A stretch of 64,000 nucleotides of DNA from Taenia hydatigena (lineage: Eukaryota; Platyhelminthes; Cestoda; Cyclophyllidea; Taeniidae), in contig JADWOT020001889.1 in NCBI GenBank assembly GCA_036345935.2, forward strand, positions 1 through 64,000. Direction: 5' to 3'. A program made the position numbers and the translations under genes. This document shows, piece by piece, positions 25,414 to 38,404 of this stretch; within the stretch, counting starts at the first letter, position 1, and each line of letters begins with the position of its first letter. A model generated the notes under the pieces. That model was given only the letters and a program-made list of their open reading frames with translations, was not told the origin of the DNA and made no database searches.

Positions 25414-25922
25414 CTGAAAAAGGGAAGAATGGTAGAGGAGTAGCTAATCAAAATGTGTTTTACTCGAACGACGAGCTATTCTACAGTGATCCTCAGCCTT
25501 GCCTGCGGGAAGGACTAATCTGTTTCGCGTCCATGGTAGTCAAGGCCAACATCAACAACCAGTACCTCCTGCCAGTCAACGCTGCCGTTCGCTTAATCGC
25601 CCAATTCGCCTCGTGAGTAGCTCCCTCTTGGTTCGCATTTACCCATTTCTTGCATCTATTCTTCACTGGTTTTGTGGATATTCATGTTTACCTCCATCAG
25701 GTTTCCTTCCTTTCATCACGTACCCATTCACTCACTCGTTCTTTATCTGCTCGTGCATAACTCGCCTCACCTCCGCGTAACTTATTTGTCTCGCACTCTG
25801 TCATGTGCATCGTTTGCAGCTCATTTATTCGTGCAGTCTGCTTTTCTTCTCTTTTGTTTGCACAGGTTTTATGACACGAACCTTCGAATGCACTTCACAA
25901 CTGAGGACCGAGTGTCACTGAG
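25414..25922 (+). CDS. Gene W, two internal exons of an unrecognised spliced gene (copy 1)
   Basis: Exon a (25414-25612, 199 nt) follows a good acceptor (CTTTTTCTCACAG) and ends before GTGAGTAG. Exon b (25866-25922, 57 nt) follows a pyrimidine-rich tract ending GTTTGCACAG and ends before GTGAGTCA. Phases agree: both exons start by completing a codon and end with two bases of the next. The joined peptide includes NQNVFYSNDELFYSDPQP, CLREGLICFASMVVKANIN, LLPVNAAVRLIAQFAS and FYDTNLRMHFTTEDRVSL, and looks like a folded helical protein. Family not recognised. Flanking exons were not found, so it may be a gene fragment. Neighbouring introns are about 250 bp and pyrimidine-rich. Confidence 0.55.
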
Positions 25923-27054
25923 GTGAGTCAAGGATCGCCTGACCTTCTCTGTTGATTTGTCGCTAAGGCATCTGCCTAGAGGAACGGAGGTACCCAATAC
26001 GCCCCTTTCGCCATCATGAGCATCCCTCCATCACTCCTGAATTGCGGCTGCTCATCGGACTCACCTCTACGCATAGCCACTGACCTGATATCGCTTATGA
26101 CTCACTTGCCATCTTCCCTGAATACAACATATCTTTCTGATAAGGAGATACTTTGAGTTGACGGTGTTTTGCTGGCGTGCTACCACGAGAGGTGAGGTGA
26201 TGTGGGGTGTGGAAGATAATAGGGTGCAGGGACAACAGCAAAGGTGGTGGTCACGGTGGTGTAAATAGTGTGAAATAATGCATTTAGCTCGCTTGGTTTG
26301 GTGACGAAGTCTTGTGCTTGTGTGCATGGCTGCACAATAATCATGAGGGAGGTAGAACCGATTCTTGCAGTTTTCATCGAGTTGTGATGGAAGCTTGCAT
26401 TTATTGCTACATGATGTGCTATCGTGCGTGGCATTGATGTGCGTTCGGCCTCATTAGCAGCTGCAGAGAACTGCAATAAATGAACAACTCCCAAAACTCA
26501 AGGCTTCTGCCGTGTTTAGAGTGAATGAATCTCTGTTTTGCATCAAGACCAATGTCAGGACGAGTCTAGTTATTTTTTTACACACGATGAGTACAAGTTA
26601 AGCGAAAGTGAGGTTGCTTTGTGGGATGGCGAAGAAAGAACAGAAGAAGTGAGAGGATGGTCTTAAAGCAGCTGATAATGGTAGCATTCTGCGTCGCTTG
26701 TCTTGAACAGTTGTTTGGTAACAACAGTCATTTGGCAAAGCCAGTGGTTCCGTCTTTAATTCATTGCAGGTATGTCTTGCACCAGTAAGAACTACGGAAT
26801 TGTGGTTTGCCGAGGAGAGAAATCGCGAATGCTGGCCTAGAAAATAGACACTTCTGATTGAAGGATAATGCGTTAGCCTCCACTCTGTCTGTATTAAAAC
26901 AAGCTGACGACCAAGCCGCAGTTTCCAAAGGGAATTTTACGATTGAAACCTAACTATACAAAGCAAGCGTATAAGCAGAATAAGACGAGCACTGCCGGGT
27001 AAGTGGAAGGTTTAGCTACGCGCATCTCTCCCTGGCCAAACATCAGAGCAGCAA
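25923..27054. other. No further exons recognised
   Basis: The segment after gene W exon b contains a possible peptide ITPELRLLIGL near 26.03 kb, but no clear acceptor for it. A minus-strand frame at 26180-26494 is open in both copies without recognisable content. Confidence 0.35.
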
Positions 27055-27973
27055 TCACGAATGCTCATGCACTTCTTTGCAGATCACATTGTAATATGCG
27101 CAGTCAAATAGGGCAGACCAGTAGATAAAGTTCTCGTCCTCACGCCTGACGCACCATCGCCTCCAATTCGTTGGTACAGCAGACAGCAGATATTTGTCGA
27201 AGTAAACAAACCTGTGAACACATCCTGCGAAACTGTCCATCTCACTTGACTAATCCTTCCTTGCGTTAACAAGGAGTGCGTGAATGAATGTTTGGTGGGG
27301 TTCAAGGGCATGTGTGGTGACCATTATATCGTGTTCCATGAGTTGCCAGGAGCAAATAAAATGGGAAATGCAATCACAGTCATGCGATTCATCGTCATAC
27401 CCTTAATGGCATACTCCGCACAAATGCCAAGGCAATCTCCAATGGTGAGAAGATTACTTGTCCTAGCAAACCGTATGTTTGATTGACACCTGCTCAGAGG
27501 ATGTCCGTGTCAGTTGCTACGAATGGTGACTCGAACTGCAGTACACGCTCAAAATGAGCCATCTCATGGATGTTAAGGGGTTGCAACAGACGCCAGTGTA
27601 TGTCTCTGTGGGCTCGGTCATGAGGCAACGCGGATAGTAGGGCTTGAAGGCGTGCGTTAGCTACGTTTGGCATTGAATGGCCTCAGAAGCCTTTCGGAAT
27701 AGCATCTTGCACAGATGCTTGTCAAGCCATATCCACCGCTTGATGTGCTGAGACATGACAGTGGAAAATCGAGGTATGGAGAGGACATACTTCCCAGTTG
27801 GAACAGTGGTTTTAGAGGTTTAGGAAGTCTGAAGCATCAAGGAAACCACATACACGTAATGGCAACTCCGGCGGAAGATCTGCCAAAATTTGTGAAGTGA
27901 GAATGCTAATAAACAGGAGTCATAAGCGTAAGCAAACATGAAGAAACAGGGAGAGTTTACCAAGGCTTACCAT
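27055..27973 (-). pseudogene. F-box-like family unit C, broken (copy 1)
   Basis: Minus-strand member. The start ATG at 27973-27971 is followed at once by a GTAAGC donor, the same plan as units B and D. The F-box start is recognisable as LADLPPELPLRVCGFLDAS, but the frame then hits a stop inside the box (NL-stop) and shifts several times. The C-terminal end is well kept: DKYLLSAVPTNWRRWCVRRE then DENFIYW and CAYYNVICKE, ending EHS-stop as in D. The family's 5' TATA box has been lost here (TAGCTACA at the expected place). It lies head-to-head with a broken gene Y on the plus strand. Confidence 0.75.
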
Positions 27974-28019
27974 TATTTGATCGTTGTAGCTATGATCAAC
28001 AGCGGGTCAGAGGTAGGAA

Positions 28020-28277
28020 TGACCTCGTTTCAATGTTAACACATTGATCGTGTTCGTGTGGGCCAACGCAAAGCGTGAAGAAGTCATATCGTTTAACAGC
28101 AAAAATAAAATGACCGCAAAATGGGCTTACAATATTTAATGCGCGGTGGCAATTTGTTTTAAACAGAGGCATCGATACGGTGCCTTATTTACTAGCCGTA
28201 ACCACCTACATTGTATCACATCCATGCAGTATCCATGTAGTCGTTGCACGATCGATCTGCCAAGTTCCCTGTAAACC
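28020..28277. promoter_or_regulatory. Divergent promoter region between unit C and gene Y (copy 1)
   Basis: AGGTCA is kept on the minus strand (28025-28020) for unit C. On the Y side, AATATTTAATG and TAGTCGTTGCACGATCGATC are conserved with the intact pair at 56.5-56.8 kb. The TATA box of unit C is gone, consistent with both genes being dead here. Confidence 0.45.
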
Positions 28278-28783
28278 ATGATATACGTGGGTCAGCCAAG
28301 CAGATCTACAGTAATTACAATGTAATCGATTTAGCTTTGAGGCGTTGATTCCCAAGCAAGTCGGATACCAACCATAAAATGCGATTGATCATTGGGTTCC
28401 ATCAGCACAGCCAGAATTCTTCAGGTCGGGAGAAGCTGTAATGCTTGCACAGACTACCTTTGATAGTGTCGCTCAAACAGCAGATGGTATTGTCCTTCTA
28501 TGCATCTGTTGCACAATTCGATGCATGTTATTGTACACGGTAGGCTCGTCGACGTGGCGTGTAAGTTAGCCAGCGGACAGACGATGGAAATTTCAGTCAT
28601 TTCATTTCTCGAAGGTGGAACGGGAGGCTGTGTTTCCCTGCATGTGATTGGTTTGACAACTATGTTTCTGTAGGCATCACATACGTTTATCTGAGCACGT
28701 TATGCCTTGATCGCACAAATGCAGCCACTGGTGCGGATTGAGTAGGCGCATGGGATGCAATGAGAATCGATGACTTCGACTAA
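28278..28783 (+). pseudogene. Gene Y, broken (copy 1)
   Basis: Plus-strand counterpart of the intact gene Y at 55999-56518, with the same exon plan. The start is ATG 28278; a 24 nt GT..AG segment ends at 28334; exon 2 ends at 28539 before GTAGGC; the last exon opens after ATGCAG with ACTGGTGCGGAT. Lesions: TAA at 28375 (CAA in the intact gene), one base missing late in exon 2 relative to the intact gene, and a TGA in the last exon absent from the second copy. LAQTTFDSVAQTADG still aligns with FAQTVFDSVTHMAGG. Confidence 0.6.
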
Positions 28784-29345
28784 CCCCGGAAATCAATGGG
28801 CTTTAGAAGTAGCCTTACACACTAATGAAGCGCATTATTAATCAAGCAGTATGCAAGGACAAAAGCTGGCTTATGCAACAAAGACTTGCCTTAACTAGAC
28901 ACCACCGCAGTTGAATGCGATCAGTCCTTACTGCTTCAGGGAATACATAACGATTTTGCTCTGTTCCGCTATCTACCCACTAGGGAAGAAACGAGAATGG
29001 GTTGTGTTTCAGTCGAATAGAAGTTCTACTGAATCGCATTTGCCAAATCTCTTGTCACCATCGACATCGCTTCTTCCAAGGGGGAAGACAGCACTATTTG
29101 TAATGACGTCTGCGCGCCACCCATGTTGCTCGTCGTTCGGGTTATGGTATTCAAACTAACCCATGCCGCATTAATCGCCTGGTAGAGTCTCGCCAAACCG
29201 TCCAGTGTACTCAACACGAGATGTCCACTGCCTTGTACCTGTGCCAGTACAGATTGTGTTTTGGCTCAAAGAATGTTGGAAACTTTGCCCCCTTACATTT
29301 TGAAGCAAATATTGGGCGATTTGGGAGGTTGGCTGAAATCTACTT
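28784..29345. other. 3' flank of broken gene Y
   Basis: Non-coding. Roughly 0.5 kb (about 28.79-29.29 kb) has no counterpart beside the intact gene Y. The last 60 bases, including GGCGATTTGGGAGGTTGG, match the region 3' of intact Y near 55.84 kb on the opposite strand. The duplicated block ends here at CTACTT. Confidence 0.5.
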
Positions 29346-29750
29346 CCCTTCTTTCTTTCACTCATCACCCATTACATCTTCTCGAATACCTCGAACAGTT
29401 CAGTACACCTTTTCCATAAATGCCAGTACGGTTTGCATCGGCACACTTTTCTCCCTCCAATTGTTATTATTTATGAGACTTACAAGTCCTCTGTACCGCA
29501 ACATTGGTAGGATTGGCCATCTTAAGTAGCCAAATCCCAAAGCTGCCAGCCTGGCATGTGAGAAGGGAAATCAGTGTAGTGATTCCAGTCTCTTCTTCTA
29601 CTTCTCTCTCATATAGCCGCCGTATAGGCCACACCCTCATGATTTCTGTGGGAGAATGATAACTTATTACGAGAAAATAAATGCACAGAAAAACTCACGC
29701 ACATATATGAAAATGTGCTGCCAACGTTAAATCTGGCTTAGTTTGACATT
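29346..29750. other. Spacer between the two duplicated blocks
   Basis: 405 bp found at neither outer edge of the duplication. No open frame, terminal repeat or target-site duplication is visible. It replaces the ancestral continuation that is still present after copy 2 (53807 onward). Confidence 0.6.
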
Positions 29751-32700
29751 CTCTGGCACCAAAAGTCAGAGTGAAATCGCAAAATTATTTCGGCATGAAT
29801 ACTAAATTGAACGCATGTCTCGAATACCAATGCAGCCATTCATCAGTTCACCTGTCAATTAATGTTACAATATGCCTTCTCCACAAACGTTATCACAATT
29901 TTGTCGACGCTTTTCTTCCTCCTTTTTTAATCAGCGACGAGAGTTGCAAGTTCTTTTTATTGCAACGTTGGTAGAGTTGACTTCCTTAATAAGCCGCATT
30001 CCAGAATATTAGCATGAAGCATCGAGCATAGATCAAAGCAGCAAACTTAGTCTATTATTCTTCTTCTCTGTTTCTAAGCTACTATATAGGCCAAAGCTTT
30101 TCTCTGATGTCAACAATCTTATGAATGTTAGTACGCACACACGCAAGACGAATGAATTGAAGATTTGCAAGGCGGATATGAATCGTGCTATGCACTGTAA
30201 AGTTCGTTAAAATTATATTCTGGCCTCGAAATGCCCTTGGCTCTCTGTATAGCGGTTCGCGCGGCTACTGTTGTGATTGTTTGGATTTGACTGCCTTCCA
30301 GTACTACCGATGGCACTGTGCATGTCAATACGCAACGCGTATTTAACCAATTTTGAAGAAAAACTTTATTGAGCTGCTTCAAACTACATGCCTATGACCA
30401 GGCGTACCTTAACATTTTGAAATGTCACGTGACCGTCAACTTGGATTAAGCTACCCAATTGTGTTTTACAACATCAACGGCTGTACAACGCTGCCGCAGA
30501 TAACAGATCATAATTGAGATGGTGCGTAGTTTGGTGAGAGGACAGATAACGCAAATGTAAGAATTTTTCTGTCTATCCGGGAGCAATGCTTTGCGCATCG
30601 TCTTCACACTATCAACAGAACCTAAAACACAGTTAAATGACATCAATAGAAATGTTGTAACTTTGAGGCCATCGCAGAAAAACAGCTAGGCACTCATCCT
30701 TATGATCCTGTTTGTTTTAAGGCTCCTTATTTTATCAAGTGCTGGCACACTCCCTTCGCTTAAATTTGAACTATGAATTTGTCATTAACAATGAAACAGG
30801 CACTTGCTTACACAGCGCTGTAGCCAAAATTCACTGACGCAGAATTGCATGTTAATTAGGTGAAGAGAGCAGAGTTTATTTTTTGAATGCGGCTGAGGCA
30901 TATGTGCCTACCGACTAAAAGTATTAACAAATTCATGGCTCCATGATTAGGTGTCTGCTGTCCCGAAGATGGACTCATGGCCACGACTAATATTCAGCTT
31001 ATGTGATGCACTGAGGCAGAAGTGCGCTTTAGTCTTTATAACAGGCACACAATTAGTACAAAATACCATTTGAAAAACTAAATGGCTAACTTTCCGATGT
31101 AAACGTTGCCGCCATTCTCTTTTATGAGAGCCTGTTTCGCTTTGACTAGAATAACATCTCTAACCAAGTTGGTTGTGAGAAATACACCTTTGACACCGAC
31201 TCGAAAACCAGTGTGCCGCAGTGTATTCCACTACTTTGAAAACCTCCTAAAAATACTTTAGCAAATTTATTTCCGGCCAAAGACAAAACTCCTCATTTAG
31301 TCGCAAGCCATTAATCATGTCGATATTTTCCTTCATTTTCGTTTGTTGTGGTCACTTCACCAGCACGTCACTTTGCAAAGCTAGCTGCAGTGTTGTTTCT
31401 CACTTTCTTAATTAAATGCTGTTCATCTTCTACAAAAAAAGCCAAGCTCACAGCACGAAAGCTCTGATTAAGCATAAGTTTATGTACAGTAGAACAATTA
31501 TCGGAATGGATGATGGCATTTAAATGAGGTATCCCATATATACGCATGATGACTGCGTCATCGCGGCTTCTGACAGGATAGCATTCACACGAGATGCTCG
31601 CGAGCCCTTTCCAGATAAAACTTACGAAGTTAGGATCGGCAAATTGCAAGCAGTAGCAAAAATTATAGCGCACTGCTTGGGTGACATCACGGCATGGGAT
31701 AAGGTTTCATTGCAAATGGACCCTTGTGAGCGACTACTTTCAGTTGTGCGAAAGCCAAAACAGGCAGTCACCTGTCACATCAACTGACGCTCGATCGTGT
31801 CAAACATTTGTGCAGACTCCACTATTAGACAGAAATCAAGGTGTGACACGAAGGCGATTGGACGAATTCGACTTAATGCTTGACATAAGAATCGAAACTT
31901 GCAGGACAGCAGCGGAAGTGAGGCAATGATGGGCACTGCTCCAACCCTCTATTGATCCACATCTGACGAGAGACTAATAAAAGTGGTCCTAACATGCGTG
32001 GCGCCTGACCAAGCACTGCGATTAACTGCGTTATAATGCCCTCATCTTATCATCGACACTGCTTATGAGGCGACAAACATTTTATGGCGAATCCATCCTC
32101 TTTTGACATAATTCAGCCAGGTTCGAAATGTAAGGATGCTGCGTATTTTATCGCATCCAGTCACAATAGGCATCCTTCATCTCAATAAAATTGCATCACC
32201 GTAAAAATCTGCACTTTTATACCTCAAGGCATACATCAGTGATATTATTATCATTGTCATGTTCACCGAAACGTCATTAAATAGGAGGTTATTAGCAATT
32301 ACAAAAGATGGACAAATTTTATTAGCTATGTTGGTTGCCTTACTGTGCACATGTAATCGGTGCGTTTACCTCTGACAAATACAAGTGAACCCTTTACTTT
32401 CTCAAACCAAATGCATTAGAACCCGAATTAAAAGCATAATAGGCAATTCGGGTTTGAAGTTGCTCTTGCTGATTTTGCACTCCTTTGGTTTGCTCCGTGA
32501 ATACAAATTGCAGTACTCCGCTATTGGCTGCTTCCATTGCTACCGATCCGGAAACTACTTTGCAATTTATCTGCTGCGAATATGCAGCAGCACAGAACAG
32601 GGCAGGATGGTCTACAGCCTTCAAAAGACTTTTGTCATTTAAAATCAATTCAGCTCACTTTCACCATGGAATCATACAGTCATGGGCATTACTTTGCGCC

Positions 32701-35700
32701 AAGGAGTTGTGTTTAACATGCCTCCTCCTTGTGCCATTTTTTATCGTGCTCTGAGTTAGTTCTGCCCTAATTCGCGGAACTTTGCAATGTCTGCTTAAGA
32801 GTTTGAAAGCTGCTCTAAGAACTTATCCATGGGACAAAGCAGTTTCCGAAAATAAATGTTAAACGACAATTCACATCAAAAGAGCTGCGCAACGCCTTGA
32901 ATGGGGCTTGGCAGGCATCATGATGACGCAATCGGTAGCGTAGAAAAGATACAAATGCACTCCAGATAGCAAAATGTTCTATTTTCAATTCTTCGTGGTG
33001 CATTGCGACAAATTCCACACATTCAAAGCAAAGCGTTTGGTTTTATTTTGCATATTACAAGTAAATATACCGGCTTTGCCTCATATACTTCTTGAATTTG
33101 ACCTACTTATCAACTATTTGCCAAATTTAGCTAAGTTTGGCTGATTTGAAGTCGCACAAGTTGATCATTGTCCTCTTGGTTCGAAATGATCCATTACACA
33201 AGCACAGCCTCAGCCTTTGTGCAATTAGCTCAATTACTCATCACTCGTCCACATATTCAACACCAAACCTGCAAGTACCATCCCATTCCACACTACTCTA
33301 TTGATCCGAGCATCTCTTCTTATGATTTTCCAGTGAGACGTATTGCTTCGAGAAACGATTTGGTCTAAATACGTTCTACTACGCGTGACTACTTTTTACA
33401 AGCACTATTATTGGTTGGTGCAACAGCATGAAATAGTAACTTTGGAAACACCTAAAAGCTTCTTACACTGAGGACTAATTCGACACGCCCCTAGTGTACT
33501 GCATTTCACGTATTGCAAATGTAGGGCATCGATTCTGGGTAGCAGCTCTATGTGGACTGTTCTGTCTCCATGGCATGACATGAAGCTTGACACAGGGTTC
33601 GATGACTATTGCAATGCGCCAACAGTTGTGAATTTTGCGTTTCACAGCGTGTATTGCGAAACAAGACAGGCAAAGTATCATTAAGCACCGCAGATAAAAG
33701 TGGCCGAAATTCTTCAAGTGTTGAAGCAAAACATATGGTCCAAACAGAAGAAGTGGCACAGTTCTCAAGGTACTTGAGATCGCAGACCAGGATGCAGCTT
33801 ACATGAGTTACAAAACAACTGGTGTATACCACCTTAGGACAACGCAGTAGTAAGAAATGAGGTGCGTCACTCGTCCTCACAAGCGAGGTGGGTCGTTGGA
33901 TGACGCCAGATTGGCCTTTATTCAAAGTACAAGTGGCGCTACCTGTTGCCACTTTTGAATGGTCCTGTGAAATGTCAGAAGTTATGGTCCACGGTGACTT
34001 GGTCCGCAGTTTATGGAAGGATTAGCATTTTGAGTGCCCTCTATGAAGCTGTATCAGTAGTGCTTCGCAGAATAAGTAGCAGCACTCAAGTTGCAATCAG
34101 GTTGGACGCTAATGATGTCGACCCGCGTGCATTTTTGGGTCTTGTTATTGGACTCTGTGGACGACAAAACTGGTAAGTTGGATGATGTGCCAGAGATTGT
34201 CGACTGCTGAAGTCGATCAAATTCAGATAAATAAGATGTTTCCGTAGTTTGGATTCTGTGGTAGCTGCATTTGACTGCAATTTTCTGGCTTTTAAGGAAT
34301 GTGAGATTGTGAAATAATTGTTAAGCCTCCACGCAGTTGCTTAGAAAATGATTCGGTTGCGATTGCGATAAGCGTATCGTCGGGTTGTGAAAAGTGGATG
34401 GAGTCGTGATGTGCACACGGTGTGGGATAGATGCATGAGTTGCTTTCTGACAGGTAGTGATTTCGGTGGTTGACTGTCCAGCAGAAAATGTGGTCATGCA
34501 ATTGTTATTGACTGTTTGACCATTATGAATAATGCTGGCGTTAGGGCTGCAGCTACCCTATCAGTGTCAACATGCTTGTAGTGTAGACACAAATATGTGC
34601 GTGGGATTTATTGAGCCGGATCATGTCGCGCTCATCCATCCTCTTTCACTGGTCATGAGAGAGGCGATGATTACTCTATGCACCTACTACTACTGCTTAT
34701 TCTATCGCAGTCTTCGGACGCGTGTGTTCGTCTGCCTTAACTGAGCATTTTATGTAAAGGAGAAGATGAGATCAAACCCCCTGGGGCATGTGTTTGGTTC
34801 GATGGCGATTGTTTTGCGATTTATCATTCCGTCTTTCATGCGCTGGTCCCATTGGACTTTTTCAGTCTTTCGGTGGTAATAGGACAGCCATACTTTGCTC
34901 CACGCTGTGACCGTTGTAATTGGCTTCATATTTGTTAGAATTCGAGTCACTGAACCACCAAGCAATCAAGTGATCACCATAAATGCCATGTGAGAAGGCA
35001 AACCGATGAGAAAATCAAGAGTGCCAGTGAAGTCTCTTCCTTCCCCAGCCGCATTAATTTTATTCACGAAATGCTTGCTACTTAATAGAATTAAGCAAGA
35101 TAATTGTAAAATTGCAAATAATGAGCGAATTGTGGAGGGGCACTTCGCAGTTGGTTTTCATAATCATCGCAGCCCCATAAGCATCTAAGAATCTGAAACA
35201 TTTTTCCCTTAGCCACCGCCCAAAGGCCCACTGTTTACAGACTGTGAAGAAACTGCAGCGTTATTTCCACAAATAATGACAGGACTGCCAGAAGGCATTA
35301 ATTTTGCTTTGCCCAAACAGACGCTCATTTGCTAAGCAAATATCACTTTATTTGCCTATTCTCCATCATAATCGAAATCAAAAAGTCACATTCGGGAAAT
35401 CGTGAAGGCGGTCATTTGAAGACGCGAACTGAAGGGTAATGGATGAAGTGTGTGACGCCATTAGCCATGACTGCTAGAGCTCTTGAATATATTAGGAGGT
35501 ACTCAAATTAATGCTCACGCGCCAAACTGACACTATATGGCACTGATTAGAGAAATGCACTCTGGTATATTATGCCAACCTAGCGATTTAAAGAGCGAAA
35601 CCACGAAACATTTAATGGCATAGTGATTATTAACTTGGCACAAATATTGCAGGCTAGACGCGTTCATGGTACGCATCCTCTTCCCATACCGATGGTACTC

Positions 35701-38079
35701 CATTCAGCATGAGGTTTGCATTTTCTGCCGCTTCTCGCCCTAATGGGGTGTTTTTACAAGCCTGTACAGCATTTGTGCATTTTAGTAAATACAGCAATAT
35801 CACTGAAGTAAAACACACTTGTTGTTTCAAAGTGCGAATAAAACGGGTACGAAACTGTTGGCCTGTTAGTATTTACCCGCAAAGTTTATCCACCTCACGC
35901 GTCAGCACTGACCTAAGTCGGTCCATTTTCACAACTAGTGTTAATTCACTCATCAATTTAAAAAGAAATCTAAAACGCGATTTCGAAAACGCTCAAGCTT
36001 ATAACCAAAGTCTCGTATTAAATATCCACTAAAAATGCATAACCACTTTTACCATTTGCAGCAGCTCTAAAAGCGAACCATATACTGTCACGTCGGCTAT
36101 GCAACAACCAGCTACAATTGGTGGAAAATGTCATAGCATGGATGTATCGACCGACGCTTCATGAAAATTAATTTAAGCAGGAGCACTAGAATTGTGCATG
36201 AAAGAAACAACCACTTTGGACGCAAATGCAACAATCGCGTGCTGCTGTTTATGACAGCCATTTGGCTTAACATCTGCACTTGTATCACCTCTTTATGCTG
36301 AGGGGACATTCGACCCCAAAAAGTGCGTATTTTGACTTTATGAAGGTTTTTATTTAAGCGACTATTTCCGCTAAATATTCGTGCAACAAACTCTTGCCCA
36401 AGCACTTCTTCTTCATCTACTGATGATTGATTTAATCGCAAACAAATGCTGCTAACAATCGTTGGTTGACCTAGGTTAGTGTTGGGTCCACGGAGGCAGT
36501 GCTAAATGTTTGATATTTTGGGATTTGCTTGTAAATGCTAATCACATTATAATTTTGTTTGTCTTTTCTCGTTTAATTGGTTTATTTGTCTGGCATAATC
36601 CAAAGAAGGATTCGAATGGGAAAGATATTCACTTATTTTAAAGTAACTTTGATGGATCTGATAGTTGACGAAGTTAGCTGCAGCACCTCAACTGGTGCTA
36701 TTTGTGCTATAAAATGCTTGTCTTCATTAATCGTTGCGATTTGGTCAATCTTGTGGTAGAAGGCAGTCACCACAGGACATGGAGTTACATGTGTGGAGTC
36801 TGCAACGCTGCTTCTTATGGTGTCAGCGCTTTCGTGACTTGATAAGTGATTGGTGCATTGTGCGCTGACACCCTGAATTGAACTGCGAGCGCATCTACTT
36901 CTGCCCACTATTCATGAATAGTGGAGTTAAGCCCGTATGGATTCACCCCGCCACTTCTGCTCAACCTTCTGTGGCATTGTGGCGTTGATATTGTACGCTC
37001 ACTTTAACAAAAAGGGGTGTCCTTCCCAGTGAAAGGCGTAGAAAGGATCTTGTCCGCTGGACCGCTCGTCTATATCGAGGGCATTGGTTTGTGGGCCGCA
37101 TCCCCTTGCCATGCATATGACTTCATTTCACTGGGTAAAGTTAGTTTTGTGGTGAACTCATAGGCTTTCGCGACGGTGTAAAGTGCCATTCGTTGAAGTG
37201 GCTTCTGAATTAATCGCACAGCAAGTAGTGGTGGCGATGATGGAGACGGAAACTTGTGGGTTTTCGCGTGCTTCAGGAGGACGAATTTGTTGAAGTAGTG
37301 TACGATTTCTCAAATACATTTCAAACCGACTGTAAGGGGGACGAGACGGCCAAGCAGAACGTAAGCGCAGTGCAGTTTCGATTGCATCCCCAAGCTCAGA
37401 TAACTGCCTTTCCTTCCGTTCATGTGTTAGTGGTGTTGTACCAGCCAAAGTCGAGCCCATACCCATTTTTATCAACGCTTGCACTTAATTCGCAATGCAG
37501 GAGGTGTCTTGATTAAATGCATACCGAATCAACTAATTAGAATAGTTGCAGTCAAGATCATCAGAAGCAATTACCATCAGGTATGGCAGTGCAATCAGAA
37601 TGAATGCTAGTGTGGTACAATCTTGAAGCAGAGGTACGTGAGGCGGCAAAAGCACTACCAACATGCTCCAAACTGACGATTGTCCCTTTCTTGATTGCCA
37701 GTGTACCACCAGTGTCAGATAGTTGCCTCTTCTCCTCCTCCTCCTCCTCCTCCTCCTCCCCTTCTTCCTTCCATATGGCCTTCACTGGAACACAGCCCAA
37801 ACCTCAGCCCCGATAAAAGTGTCGACTAACATGCTAGCCCGCTCAAGCAGAGTACTAAGAATTGCAGATGCAATATTAGCCCTCCATCACAATATTTAAA
37901 CGCTAAACTAGCAAAGAGCCAAATGCAGATGTGCGAATGCGGTTGTGTGCCCTCCTGCCTTCTTCTTTAGAGACAAATAACGTTTGTAAAACTAAAGTAC
38001 ATAAAAGAAGGTAAATTCGTGGATAAATCGCGTTCAATTTATGTCATCGGCAAGAAGTCGCCTCAACAAAATTGTCCTA
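29751..38079. other. Long non-coding part of copy 2
   Basis: Matches 4386-13779 and likewise holds no gene I can support. A stretch of about 277 bp (34237-34513) is identical to 8845-9121. The TCC repeat at 37732-37760 is longer than in copy 1. Confidence 0.5.
37732..37760. repeat. TCC triplet repeat, copy 2 allele
   Basis: Longer version of the repeat at 13429-13450. Confidence 0.7.
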
Positions 38080-38404
38080 ATATGGGGGCATGTGGTTCTT
38101 TAATGCATCTAGCATTTCCCCGAAATCTTCGACGGTCGTGCGGCAATCGCGATCATGCAAGCTGCAATAATGTTCAAATCTTTTTAGTATCTTGCTAAGA
38201 TAGAAGTGATAAGCAAAAGAGCATTGAATCTGCCACAGGATCAGTCTCGTTGATGCTGTGAAGGAGAGCATATGAATAGGCGCCGTCAGCGTTGCTTCAA
38301 AAACTCTTTATCCATAAGTATATTCACCCACATCGTCATGAAGGGAAAGCGTATCCTTGCCAAACTCATCCAACAACTCATTTTCACCTGAATTTAGCTG
38401 CCGA
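38080..38404 (-). pseudogene. Family Z relic (inverted), copy 2
   Basis: Counterpart of 13780-14110. Exon 2 reads TVEDFGEMLDALKNHMPPY in one frame. Small deletions in exon 1 differ from copy 1, showing continued decay after the duplication. Confidence 0.45.

Larger units (their letters stand above)
4386..29345 (+). repeat. Tandem segmental duplication, copy 1 (~24.96 kb)
   Basis: Collinear with 29751-53806 in the same orientation. Similarity starts abruptly at CTCTGGCAC (4386 and 29751) and stops at CTACTT (29345 and 53806). The offset between copies is 25365 at the left end, about 25390 near 11 kb, about 24300 from 13 to 16 kb, about 24330 from 18 to 22 kb and about 24460 at the right end, so a few large indels separate otherwise parallel sequences. 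Substitutions run at a few percent by eye. Copy 1 holds its own versions of F-box-like units A, B and C, gene Y, family Z, gene W and the gypsy relics. Confidence 0.93.
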
